Shown one piece after another: positions 1-7,385 of a stretch of 15,509 nt of DNA. The notes below the pieces were generated by a model. The model made no database searches. It was not told the DNA's origin and saw nothing but the letters and a program-made list of their open reading frames with translations. Source of the stretch: Erysipelotrichia bacterium (lineage in GTDB: Bacteria; Bacillota_I; Bacilli_A; RFN20; CAG-826). The DNA is taken from the NCBI GenBank assembly GCA_012971835.1, contig JAAZFR010000052.1:1-15509 (forward strand), written 5' to 3'. A program made the position numbers and the translations under genes. Each line of letters opens with the position of its first letter. Within the stretch, counting starts at the first letter, position 1.

Positions 1-9
1 ATTCTCATG

Positions 10-31
10 GCATAATTATAGCATAATTAGA
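10..31. repeat. imperfect tandem repeat of 11 bp upstream of gmk
   Basis: Two adjacent 11-base units beginning gcataatta lie at 10-20 and 21-31 and differ only at the last base or so. Each contains CATAAT, one mismatch from a sigma-A -10 box, so the pair may be part of the gmk promoter. No clear -35 can be assigned because the window starts here. It may be only a chance duplication in AT-rich spacer. Confidence 0.35.
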
Positions 32-74
32 ATTGATTTAAGTGATATCTTCACATATAATTAGTTTACTTATT

Positions 75-674
75 ATGGAAAAAGAACCATTAAAGGAAGG
101 ACTCCTTATTATCATTTCTGGCCCGAGCGGTGTTGGCAAAGGCACAATTCGTCGTCAAGTTATGGGTGACGACAATCTTAATCTTGTCTATAGTGTCTCG
201 ATGACAACTAGAGAAAGACGAATTAATGAAGTGGATGGCGTTGATTATTTCTTTGTTTCGAAAGAAGAATTTCAACACAATATCGATAATGGTAATTTTC
301 TTGAATGGGCTGAATTTGTCGGCAACCGCTATGGTACACCAAAGCACTATGTCGATGAACTACGGAGGCAAGGTAAAAATGTCGTCTTGGAAATTGAAGT
401 TGAAGGCACAAAGCAAGTGCTTGGTCGGTGCAAAGGTAGCAATGTCGTTTCTATTTTTGTGATTCCTCCGAGTTATGAAGACCTCGAAAGAAGAATCCGC
501 CATCGTTCAACCGAACCAGAAGACATCATTCAAAAACGTCTTGCAAAAGCACGTAAGGAAATGCATCTTAAGTATCACTATGAATATGTCGTTTTAAATG
601 ATCGCCCGGATCGGGCCGGCAAGGAAATTAGAGAGATAATTAGAAACAAGTTAAATGCAAAGCTTATTAAATAA
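75..674 (+). CDS. gmk: guanylate kinase
   Basis: Phosphorylates GMP (and dGMP) to GDP with ATP in the cytoplasm, a step in purine nucleotide salvage and GTP supply. The 199-residue product has the P-loop GPSGVGKGT at about residues 16-24, the GMP-binding stretch TTRERR...EVDGVDYFF at 44-60, the YGT element near 86-88 and the LEIEVEG strand at 105-111. All are in family order and the length is normal for the family. I chose ATG 75 over an in-frame GTG at 42, because the extra 11 residues are hydrophobic and unlike any guanylate kinase N-terminus; neither start has a convincing Shine-Dalgarno. In Bacillus gmk is followed by rpoZ and coaBC; here priA follows after 15 bases. Confidence 0.95.
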   Translation: MEKEPLKEGLLIIISGPSGVGKGTIRRQVMGDDNLNLVYSVSMTTRERRINEVDGVDYFFVSKEEFQHNIDNGNFLEWAEFVGNRYGTPKHYVDELRRQGKNVVLEIEVEGTKQVLGRCKGSNVVSIFVIPPSYEDLERRIRHRSTEPEDIIQKRLAKARKEMHLKYHYEYVVLNDRPDRAGKEIREIIRNKLNAKLIK

Positions 675-689
675 ATATAAGGGCACATT

Positions 690-2885
690 ATGCGTATTTT
701 AGAAGTATTAACTGAGCATCGAGTTAACGCGCTTAATCGCCCTTTTTCTTATGTTTATTTTGGGAAAAAGAATGTACGAAATGGTTTTCGTGTCTTAATC
801 AACTTTAATAATCGAAAATTAATTGGCTATGTTACAAAAGTTGAAGATGCGAAGAAGACTCTTCAAGAACTAGAAAAAGAAAAAGGCTTTCATATACAAG
901 AAATTATTGATGTCATCGATGATAGTGAGCTTCTTAACGATGAACTAATGGGACTCGTTGAGCGAATATGTCAACACTATCTCGTCTCTAAGATTAGCGT
1001 TTTGCAAACCATGCTTCCGAAGTCTTTAAAGCCAAGGATATCTTCATTAAAAGGACCCAAAGCATATTACGACAAATATCTTGTCGCAATCGATGATAGC
1101 GAAGAAGAACTTACGCCACGGCAAATCGAATTATTGAGATTTATTAAGCACAATGGCAAAATTCTTAAACGAGATGCAGGCTCACCAAGTATCGTAGAAA
1201 AACTTATCAAGGCCAATCGTATAAGGATCATTGAAATTGAACGCTATCGTTTAGAAATACCTGAATTTCAAAAAGAGACAGCCAAGACGCTTAATGATGA
1301 GCAAAAAGTAGCTGTCAACAATATTTTGGCCGCTAAACAAACTGTTAGTTTACTTCAAGGAGTAACCGGCAGCGGTAAAACTGAGGTGTATTTATCTCTT
1401 TCTGAAGCGGTAATCGATGCAGGACGAAACGTCTTAATGCTCGTTCCTGAAATCGCCCTAACTCCGATTATGGTTGAATACTTTCAACGGCGCTTTAAAG
1501 GTAATGTCGCTATATTGCATAGCGAGCTAACTGAAGCCGAAAAATACGATGAATATCGGAGAATATCCAAAGGTGAATGTCGTGTGGTTGTTGGAGCAAG
1601 AAGCGCGATTTTTGCGCCACTAGAAAATATTGGTTTGTTTATTCTTGACGAAGAACATGTCGAATCATATAAGCAAGACACAGTGCCCTTTTATCACGCT
1701 CGTGACATCGCTATTATGCGTGCCGAATATCATCGCGCTAAAGTAGTTTTGGGCAGTGCGACGCCATCGCTTGAAAGCAAGGCACGTGCCTTAAAAAGTG
1801 TATACCATTATGCAGAATTACCTCATCGCATAAATGAGCAAGCGCTTCCAAAAGTGTCAATTGTTGATATGTCAAATCCGCGAAATTACACAAGGCAGTC
1901 AGTGATGTTTTCTGAACTGCTAATTAATCAGATTGACGATCGGCTGAAGAAGGATGAGCAGGTTGTTTTGTTAATTAATCGGCGAGGGTACAGTGGATAT
2001 GTCACTTGTCGCTCTTGCGGACACATTTTTAAATGTCCCGATTGTGGTATTACTCTTACTTATCATCGTCAAGACGAAATGCTTAAATGCCACCATTGCA
2101 ATCATGTTGAGTTCGCCCCTGAATCTTGTCCTGAATGCGGGGGAAAATATTTTTCCAAAAGTGGTTTCGGAACCGAACGAATCATTGATGAAATCAAAAA
2201 AATTTTTCCGCAAGCAAAAACATTGCGCCTTGATAGCGATGTTGGTAGAGTGCGTAATAATATCGCCAAAACGATCGAAGCCTTTCGCAATAAAGAAGCC
2301 AATATTTTGGTTGGCACACAGATGATTGCCAAAGGTCACGATTTCCCTGACGTTACTCTTGTCGGAATAGTTTTGGCTGATATTGGTCTCTCGCTTCCTT
2401 CTTTTCGGAGTAGCGAACGCGCTTTTGAACTAATCACTCAAGCAGTGGGGCGAAGCGGACGAGCAGCCAAAGTCGGAGAAGCGACAATTCAAACATATAA
2501 TCCCACTCATTATGCGATTCGTCTAGCGGCCACTCAAGACTATGAAACTTTCTTTTATAAAGAAATGATGGTACGTAAAGCTCAACAATATCCCCCCTAT
2601 ACCTATTTAACGAGTATTCAGATCTCTTCAAAAAACGAAGGATTAGCCATCGACACGATTCACACAATAGCCGAAGAAATAGCGAAAAAACAATTTCCCG
2701 ATGTGGCAATTCTCGGTCCAGTGACGCCGTTCATCCATTTTGAAAAAGATACTCACCATCGTGTTTTGCTCCTTAAATATAAGTCGGAAGAACTCATCAA
2801 AAAATATCTTTCAAAATTATTGCTTACTTTGCAGAGCAAAACACAAATTAGTGTCGCAGTTAACGTCGATCCGTATAACTTTTAA
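690..2885 (+). CDS. priA: primosomal protein N' (replication restart helicase PriA)
   Basis: A 3'-to-5' superfamily 2 DNA helicase that recognises stalled forks and reloads the replicative helicase. The 731-residue length matches bacterial PriA. Visible parts are the N-terminal DNA-binding region (about 1-190), Walker A GVTGSGKT at 224-231, the DEEH box at 320-323, GSATPSLES at 355-363, and eight cysteines in four pairs at 440/443, 449/452, 467/470 and 480/483 that bind two zinc ions. Helicase motifs GTQMIAKGHDFP (542-553) and QAVGRSGR (584-591) follow. Every key residue of an active enzyme is present. The ATG at 690 has a weak AAGGG upstream, 15 bases after the gmk stop, so it is probably co-transcribed with gmk. 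Confidence 0.97.
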   Translation: MRILEVLTEHRVNALNRPFSYVYFGKKNVRNGFRVLINFNNRKLIGYVTKVEDAKKTLQELEKEKGFHIQEIIDVIDDSELLNDELMGLVERICQHYLVSKISVLQTMLPKSLKPRISSLKGPKAYYDKYLVAIDDSEEELTPRQIELLRFIKHNGKILKRDAGSPSIVEKLIKANRIRIIEIERYRLEIPEFQKETAKTLNDEQKVAVNNILAAKQTVSLLQGVTGSGKTEVYLSLSEAVIDAGRNVLMLVPEIALTPIMVEYFQRRFKGNVAILHSELTEAEKYDEYRRISKGECRVVVGARSAIFAPLENIGLFILDEEHVESYKQDTVPFYHARDIAIMRAEYHRAKVVLGSATPSLESKARALKSVYHYAELPHRINEQALPKVSIVDMSNPRNYTRQSVMFSELLINQIDDRLKKDEQVVLLINRRGYSGYVTCRSCGHIFKCPDCGITLTYHRQDEMLKCHHCNHVEFAPESCPECGGKYFSKSGFGTERIIDEIKKIFPQAKTLRLDSDVGRVRNNIAKTIEAFRNKEANILVGTQMIAKGHDFPDVTLVGIVLADIGLSLPSFRSSERAFELITQAVGRSGRAAKVGEATIQTYNPTHYAIRLAATQDYETFFYKEMMVRKAQQYPPYTYLTSIQISSKNEGLAIDTIHTIAEEIAKKQFPDVAILGPVTPFIHFEKDTHHRVLLLKYKSEELIKKYLSKLLLTLQSKTQISVAVNVDPYNF

Positions 2886-2903
2886 ATAAAAGTTGCCATG
2901 TGG

Positions 2904-2912
2904 TGTTATAAT
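2904..2912 (+). promoter_or_regulatory. extended -10 promoter for the DUF1904-like gene
   Basis: A perfect TATAAT at 2907-2912 is preceded by TG one base upstream (2904-2905), the extended -10 pattern. No good -35 lies 17 bases upstream, which this promoter class tolerates. Transcription would start near 2919, leaving room for the AAGGA ribosome binding site at 2929-2933 and the ATG at 2943. Prediction from sequence only. Confidence 0.6.
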
Positions 2913-2942
2913 TAACTTGTCAAACAAAAAGGAACTCAACAC

Positions 2943-3383
2943 ATGATAACTATTTCCATACTTGGTCTAGACCAATATGCAATCGGCACATACTCGGCTG
3001 AACACACAAAAAATCTTGCTAATTTATTTGAAATTAAAACGAGCGATATTTCTTTTTATGCTCCGAACTGTTTTATGTATCATGAAGGAGTGGATCAAAC
3101 GTCTTGGAATACTTTGATTCGAATTCACGCCCCTCGCCAATTTGATCAGTTTGAAGACAAAATCACCACATATCTTTTTAAAACTCTTGCGGATATAGCG
3201 ATTAATATCGCGGTTGAATTTTATTATTATGATCAAAATAATCGCCACGAGCGCATTAACAAAGAATATCCTCGTTTTATTACTGACGCCAATGTCGTTG
3301 AGATTGAGGACAAACACGAACATGATGATGATGAGCTTTTTGATGGCAATATCTTCGAGGGAATAGAAGACATCGGTAAATAA
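2943..3383 (+). CDS. small protein resembling DUF1904 / tautomerase-fold family, function unknown
   Basis: Product of 146 residues without signal peptide or membrane segment. The pattern strand (ITISILGL), helix (AEHTKNLANLFEI), strand (ISFYAPNCFMYHEG), strand (NTLIRIHAP), helix (FEDKITTYLFKTLADI) and strand (NIAVEFYYYD) resembles DUF1904, a family placed in the tautomerase/MIF superfamily. That assignment is inference by eye. The residue after Met is Ile, not the Pro that acts as catalytic base in tautomerases, so classical tautomerase activity is unlikely. Residues from about 120 form an acidic tail (DKHEHDDDELFDG and beyond) that is probably disordered. The gene is a single unit: its own extended -10 promoter, ribosome binding site AAGGA at 2929-2933, and hairpin terminator after the stop. 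It occupies the place where def and fmt usually sit between priA and rsmB. Confidence 0.85.
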   Translation: MITISILGLDQYAIGTYSAEHTKNLANLFEIKTSDISFYAPNCFMYHEGVDQTSWNTLIRIHAPRQFDQFEDKITTYLFKTLADIAINIAVEFYYYDQNNRHERINKEYPRFITDANVVEIEDKHEHDDDELFDGNIFEGIEDIGK

Positions 3384-3397
3384 ATTTTGATTATTTT

Positions 3398-3417
3398 AAC
3401 GACATTTTGTCGTTTTT
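3398..3417 (+). terminator. intrinsic terminator after the DUF1904-like gene
   Basis: The arm AACGACA (3398-3404), a three-base TTT loop and the complementary arm TGTCGTT (3408-3414) form a 7-bp hairpin followed by more T residues (3415-3417, a run of five Ts counting the arm end). It lies 15 bases after the stop codon at 3381-3383 and separates this gene from the downstream rlmN operon. Confidence 0.75.
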
Positions 3418-3445
3418 AATAGTAAATAAGGCAAAATTTTATTAC

Positions 3446-3451
3446 TATACT
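3446..3451 (+). promoter_or_regulatory. possible -10 box for the rsmB-like/rlmN operon
   Basis: TATACT at 3446-3451 is one mismatch from the -10 consensus and is the best candidate between the terminator and the ATG at 3470. No convincing -35 is seen. The predicted start near 3458 would put the GAGG ribosome binding site (3459-3462) at the very 5' end of the message, so the call is tentative. Confidence 0.35.
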
Positions 3452-3469
3452 ATGTATTGAGGCACAAGA

Positions 3470-4738
3470 ATGAGACCACTCGAAATCGTTAAGGACATAC
3501 TTAAACAAATTCTCTATCAAGGGATGGAATTTAAGCATGCTCTGCGCTTGGCATTTAAAGATAATCAAGCCGATAAGGAATACGCTAGTCTTGTTTCGGC
3601 CATCGTCGGTTGCGAGCTTCGCCATCATTTACTTTTTTCAAGAATTGTTGGCGATTTAGCTGGTGATTATAACGAGGACCAAAAATGTTTGTTGTTTGCC
3701 GCTTTAGCCAATACACTTTTCTTAAAACGCCTCGATCAGGACGATGTTTTTACTTATGTCCGGGCTTCATTTGATGAAGAGCAGGCAAATGTTATCGAGA
3801 AGTTAATCGCATATCAGGATTCGCCACGCGATTTGATTCCCGAATCGATACCTCCTGAATCATTAGAATACTTGTCGCTTCGCTTTAATACTCCGGAATG
3901 GCTCGTCAAAATGTGGCAAAAACATTTTGGAAGAGGAGTCACTTACAAACTTTTAAAGAAGAATAATAAACCGCAACTGCAATCTTGCCGTGTCAATACT
4001 TTAGTAACAACCACAAAAGAAGTGCTTGATGATAATCCCGAATTTCGCGAAGCACCAATCAGCGATATGGTTATTTATCAAGGGAAAGCACCGATTCGTA
4101 AAAACATCTTCTTCCAAAGCTTTGATGTTTTCTTACTGAAGATGGCAATTAAAGAAATGATGGATAAAGTATGTGGCAATGATGTAGGCGAAGCCTTCCT
4201 TTATTCTTACGAAGATAATTCGATTATTCGCGAATTCTTTTTAAAATTTGATAAAAAAATAGGTTTGAATCTTGGCGTGCCAAATACCGATGAACGGGTC
4301 GATATTTCCAAAATCATTCGTTATAACAAATTGACTAATGTTAACTTTTTTGGCGCGCATTCGAGCGAAATGAAGGCCGCTATTTCTCGACCCCAAGATT
4401 TAGTTATCGTCAATCCGCAAAGTTCAAATTTTGACTTAATTCGAGCCTATCCTGATTATTTACTGCATTTTAAACGGGAAAGTATTGATGAAATAGTTGC
4501 TTCCCAAAAAGAGACATTGGAAAATTGTTCCTTTTATGTCGGAGAAGAAGGAATTCTTGTTTATACAGTTTCGACCATTAATCGCAAAGAAGGACGTTCT
4601 TTAGTGATGGACTTTTTAGATAAACACCGCGATTTTGTCTTAATAGAAGAGAAGCAAAGATTCCCATTCGACCCCCTCGACACTGCCCTTTATTATGCAA
4701 TCATGAAACGAAAAGTCGAGGCTGTCCCGAGTGAATAA
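3470..4738 (+). CDS. RsmB-family (NusB domain + NOL1/NOP2/Sun) protein with degenerate methyltransferase site
   Basis: Length (422 residues) and architecture match RsmB, the 16S rRNA m5C967 methyltransferase: a helical NusB-like domain at about 1-130, then PEWLVKMWQKHFG (142-154), RVNTL (174-178), RAYPDYLLHF (325-334) and a C-terminal Rossmann region ending FPFDPLDTALYYAIMKRK. The catalytic parts are lost. The SAM-binding motif I (family DxCAAPGGKT) is replaced by FLYSYEDNS near 243-251. Motif IV (family DAPCSG) reads NPQSSN at 315-320, so the cysteine aligns with Ser318. Motif VI (family YSTCT) reads YTVST at 365-369, with Ser368 for cysteine. The frame is open and regular, so this looks like a kept pseudoenzyme, not a decaying gene. 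It has ribosome binding site GAGG at 3459-3462 and overlaps rlmN by 8 bases. An rRNA-binding or assembly role is possible but inferred. Confidence 0.85.
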   Translation: MRPLEIVKDILKQILYQGMEFKHALRLAFKDNQADKEYASLVSAIVGCELRHHLLFSRIVGDLAGDYNEDQKCLLFAALANTLFLKRLDQDDVFTYVRASFDEEQANVIEKLIAYQDSPRDLIPESIPPESLEYLSLRFNTPEWLVKMWQKHFGRGVTYKLLKKNNKPQLQSCRVNTLVTTTKEVLDDNPEFREAPISDMVIYQGKAPIRKNIFFQSFDVFLLKMAIKEMMDKVCGNDVGEAFLYSYEDNSIIREFFLKFDKKIGLNLGVPNTDERVDISKIIRYNKLTNVNFFGAHSSEMKAAISRPQDLVIVNPQSSNFDLIRAYPDYLLHFKRESIDEIVASQKETLENCSFYVGEEGILVYTVSTINRKEGRSLVMDFLDKHRDFVLIEEKQRFPFDPLDTALYYAIMKRKVEAVPSE

Positions 4739-5768
4739 TATTTATGGTTTTAGTCATCAAAAATTGACTGATGCGATGGTTCAAAAAGGGCAAAAGCCTT
4801 ATCGTGCCACCCAACTTTTTACTTGGATTTATGAAAAAAACGCTCAATCTTTTGATGAGATGAGCGATGTTTCATTATCCTTTCGCGAAGTTTTAAAGAG
4901 CGAATATTGTTTCACAACGCCGACAATTTACAAGAAGCAAATTTCTGAGGACGGGACAATCAAATTATTGCTAGAACTTCAGGATGGAAGCAAAATTGAA
5001 ACCGCTCTGTTGCGTTATAATTACGGCAATGCTTTATGTGTGTCTAGTCAAGTTGGCTGCAATATGGGTTGCTCTTTTTGTGCCTCGGGATTGCTTAGTA
5101 AACAAAGGAATCTAAATGTCGATGAGATGGTTGGCCAAATAATTGTTATGAATAAGCTTCTTAAAGAAGAAGGCAAAGGCGAAGTTGTTACTCATGTCGT
5201 TATAATGGGAACGGGCGAACCATTTGATAATTATGAAAATGTTATGGATTTTGTTCGCATCGCCAATCATCCAAAAGCTTTTGCAATTGGTGCCCGTCGT
5301 ATCACTGTTTCAACGTGCGGAATAGTGCCACGTATTTATCAATACGCTGATGAGGGAATGCAGGTGAATCTTGCTATATCCTTACATGCACCAAACGATT
5401 CTTTGCGAAGCAAACTAATGCGCATTAATCAGGCATATCCTCTCGATCAACTAATCGATGCAGTTAAGTATTATGTTTTTAAAACCGGTAGAAGAGTTAC
5501 TTTTGAATATATTCTACTCTCTGGAGTGAACGATGCCGTCTTTTATGCTGATCAATTATCTGATTTGATTCGTGGCATTGAAGCTTATGTAAATCTCATA
5601 CCCTATAATCCTATCGATGAAAAAGGATATCGTCGCAGTGATGATCTTGCCGTTAGAGAGTTTCAAAATCGTTTAACAAAACGAGGTATCACATCAACTA
5701 TTAGAAAAGAGTTTGGATCCGACATCGATGCAGCCTGTGGTCAGTTGCGAGCTAAGGAGAAAATGTGA
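4731..5768 (+). CDS. rlmN: dual-specificity 23S rRNA (A2503-C2) / tRNA methyltransferase, radical SAM
   Basis: Methylates C2 of adenosine 2503 in 23S rRNA near the peptidyl transferase centre, and A37 of some tRNAs, by radical SAM chemistry. The 345-residue product carries the [4Fe-4S]-binding CxxxCxxC at Cys110, Cys114 and Cys117, GTGEP at 160-164, the TVSTCG segment at 192-197, and DIDAACGQL at 331-339. Its Cys336 matches the methyl-carrying Cys355 of the E. coli enzyme, and Cys103 matches E. coli Cys118. All catalytic residues are kept, unlike the gene before it. The GTG start at 4731 lies inside the end of the RsmB-like gene and has GAGG at 4718-4721. The TGA stop overlaps the next start. 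Confidence 0.96.
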   Translation: MNNIYGFSHQKLTDAMVQKGQKPYRATQLFTWIYEKNAQSFDEMSDVSLSFREVLKSEYCFTTPTIYKKQISEDGTIKLLLELQDGSKIETALLRYNYGNALCVSSQVGCNMGCSFCASGLLSKQRNLNVDEMVGQIIVMNKLLKEEGKGEVVTHVVIMGTGEPFDNYENVMDFVRIANHPKAFAIGARRITVSTCGIVPRIYQYADEGMQVNLAISLHAPNDSLRSKLMRINQAYPLDQLIDAVKYYVFKTGRRVTFEYILLSGVNDAVFYADQLSDLIRGIEAYVNLIPYNPIDEKGYRRSDDLAVREFQNRLTKRGITSTIRKEFGSDIDAACGQLRAKEKM

Positions 5769-6523
5769 GAGTCAAAGGGCGTTTTGCATATCGAATAGAC
5801 ATTGGTCGCGTCCGCGTGTCGAACGAAGATCAAGCCACGGTCATAACTAATTCCGAAGGCGATATTTTAATGTTGGTCTGTGATGGCATGGGCGGACACA
5901 ATAAAGGCGATTTTGCATCGCGAACGGCCATTTCTATTCTTAGTGAAGCGTTTAAAAATAAACCAAAATTTTTTCATCCCTTCTTTGCAAAAAGATGGCT
6001 TTCTAATCAGATTCGTTATGCTAATAGTGAGATATATAATGCAGCTTTTGCAAACGAAGCATACAAGGATATGGGGACGACACTTGTTGCGGCCTTGATT
6101 ATTGAAGACCGCATCATTGTCGCCAATATTGGCGATTCAAGGGCGTACGCTATCCGTCACAATGCTCTTGAGAGGCTAACCGAAGATCAAACCTATGTCG
6201 ATTATCTATATCGAACCGGAAAAATTACGAAAGAAGAAATTTCAACTCATCCTAAGCGCCACGTTTTAATGAATGCATTAGGAATCTATCCATCGCTAAC
6301 AATGGATATTAAATCAATTCCTTATGTTGGCTTTTCGATTATGCTTTGTAGTGATGGTCTTTATAACAATATTAGTGAACAAGAAATTCATGCAATATTA
6401 ACGACCGAAGAGCGACCTGAGCAAAAGGTTGAAACCCTTATCAAAGTCGCTAATTTAAATGGTGGTTCCGATAATATTGCTGTCGCGTATTGGGAGGTCA
6501 TGAGAAATGATCAAAATCGGTGA
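5765..6523 (+). CDS. prpC: PP2C-family protein serine/threonine phosphatase
   Basis: A metal-dependent phosphatase that reverses phosphorylation by the kinase encoded next. The 252-residue protein has the bacterial PP2C order: IDIGRVRVSNED (11-22), VCDGMGGH (38-45, metal ligands Asp40 and Gly41), GTTL (104-107), VANIGDSRAY (119-128), CSDG (195-198, Asp197) and GGSDNIAV (233-240, Asp236). Length is normal and there is no membrane segment, so it is cytoplasmic. Start is GTG 5765, overlapping the rlmN TGA by 4 bases, with a strong AAGGAGA at 5754-5760. The 3' end overlaps the kinase gene by 17 bases. This implies translational coupling of the pair, the arrangement seen in Bacillus prpC-prkC and in Mycoplasma. 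Confidence 0.95.
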   Translation: MRVKGRFAYRIDIGRVRVSNEDQATVITNSEGDILMLVCDGMGGHNKGDFASRTAISILSEAFKNKPKFFHPFFAKRWLSNQIRYANSEIYNAAFANEAYKDMGTTLVAALIIEDRIIVANIGDSRAYAIRHNALERLTEDQTYVDYLYRTGKITKEEISTHPKRHVLMNALGIYPSLTMDIKSIPYVGFSIMLCSDGLYNNISEQEIHAILTTEERPEQKVETLIKVANLNGGSDNIAVAYWEVMRNDQNR

Positions 6524-7385
6524 TAAAATCGATGGTCGTTATCGAATAACGAGCCGGCTTGGCTCAGGCGGAATGTCAGAAGTTTATGAGGCAACTGATG
6601 TTATTTCCAAACGAGTCGTAGCTATCAAAATCATGAAAGAAGATTTAATGAATGACTTTGAAAATATTCGTCGTTTTAAACACGAAGTCGCAGCCGTTGC
6701 CAGTTTGCAACATCCCAATATAATCAAAGTTTATAACAATGGCGAAGTTGATGGTCGGCCATATATGGCAAATGAATACGTTAAAGGTCAAACTCTTCAC
6801 GAAAAACTGATCTTTTTAACACACCTTCAGCCCTATGAGGCGTGTGAAATAATGCTACAAATTTTAAGTGCCGTAATTTATATCCATAACCACGGTGTTA
6901 TTCATCGCGACATCAAGCCACAAAATGTTTATTACATGGCTGATGGAACAATTAAACTTGGTGATTTTGGGATTGCCACTAATGAGGAAATGACACAATC
7001 AAATCCCGATGAGCACATTTTAGGGAGTGTTCACTATTTAGCGCCAGAGTTATGCCAAGCGAAGAAACCTTCGCCCTTAAGTGACATTTACGCTTTGGGC
7101 ATTACTTTTTTTGAATTAGTAACTGGTCACGTTCCTTTTGATGAAGCTTTGCCGGTTGACATCGCTGTCGCACATATTAAAAGGCCATTCCCGAGTCCAT
7201 CAAAAATCGATCCCTCAATTTCAAAAGAAGTCGAGAAAATAATCATTAAAGCATGTCGCAAAAATCCTCTCGACCGTTATCAAAGCGCTCAAGAGATGTA
7301 TAACGACATCGAAAATATTATGAAAAACCGCAACAACTTCAAAGAAAAAAGAGGTTTCTTTTCGCGAGTATTTGGGTTTAAATGA
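6507..7385 (+). CDS. prkC: Hanks-type serine/threonine protein kinase, catalytic domain only (PrkC-like)
   Basis: Phosphorylates proteins on Ser/Thr; in Firmicutes the substrates include translation factors and the RsgA homologue. All kinase elements are present: glycine loop GSGGMSEVY (19-27), Lys41 in VAIK, Glu60 in helix C, HRDIKPQN (133-140, catalytic Asp135), DFG (153-155), APE (179-181) and the late DRYQSAQEM segment. The product is only 292 residues; Bacillus PrkC is about 650. It stops after the kinase fold, without juxtamembrane linker, TM helix or PASTA repeats, and ends in a short basic-aromatic tail (KRGFFSRVFGFK). Reading through the TGA would add only some 14 codons, so a recoded stop does not hide PASTA repeats. 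The start ATG 6507 has GGGAGG at 6492-6497. Symbol given by homology and position. Confidence 0.94.
   Translation: MIKIGDKIDGRYRITSRLGSGGMSEVYEATDVISKRVVAIKIMKEDLMNDFENIRRFKHEVAAVASLQHPNIIKVYNNGEVDGRPYMANEYVKGQTLHEKLIFLTHLQPYEACEIMLQILSAVIYIHNHGVIHRDIKPQNVYYMADGTIKLGDFGIATNEEMTQSNPDEHILGSVHYLAPELCQAKKPSPLSDIYALGITFFELVTGHVPFDEALPVDIAVAHIKRPFPSPSKIDPSISKEVEKIIIKACRKNPLDRYQSAQEMYNDIENIMKNRNNFKEKRGFFSRVFGFK

Noticed and set aside
42..74. GTG start at 42 extending guanylate kinase by 11 residues
   Set aside because: The extra residues are hydrophobic and unlike guanylate kinase N-termini, there is no ribosome binding site, and ATG 75 gives a normal start shortly before the P-loop.
1971..2339. 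Antisense reading frames of up to 122 codons within priA
   Set aside because: They overlap the helicase and zinc-binding coding sequence fully, show low-complexity compositions expected of shadows, and have no start signals.
3470..4738. RsmB-like gene as a frameshifted pseudogene
   Set aside because: The frame is continuous from start to a C-terminus of expected length and family landmarks are all in one frame; only catalytic motifs differ.
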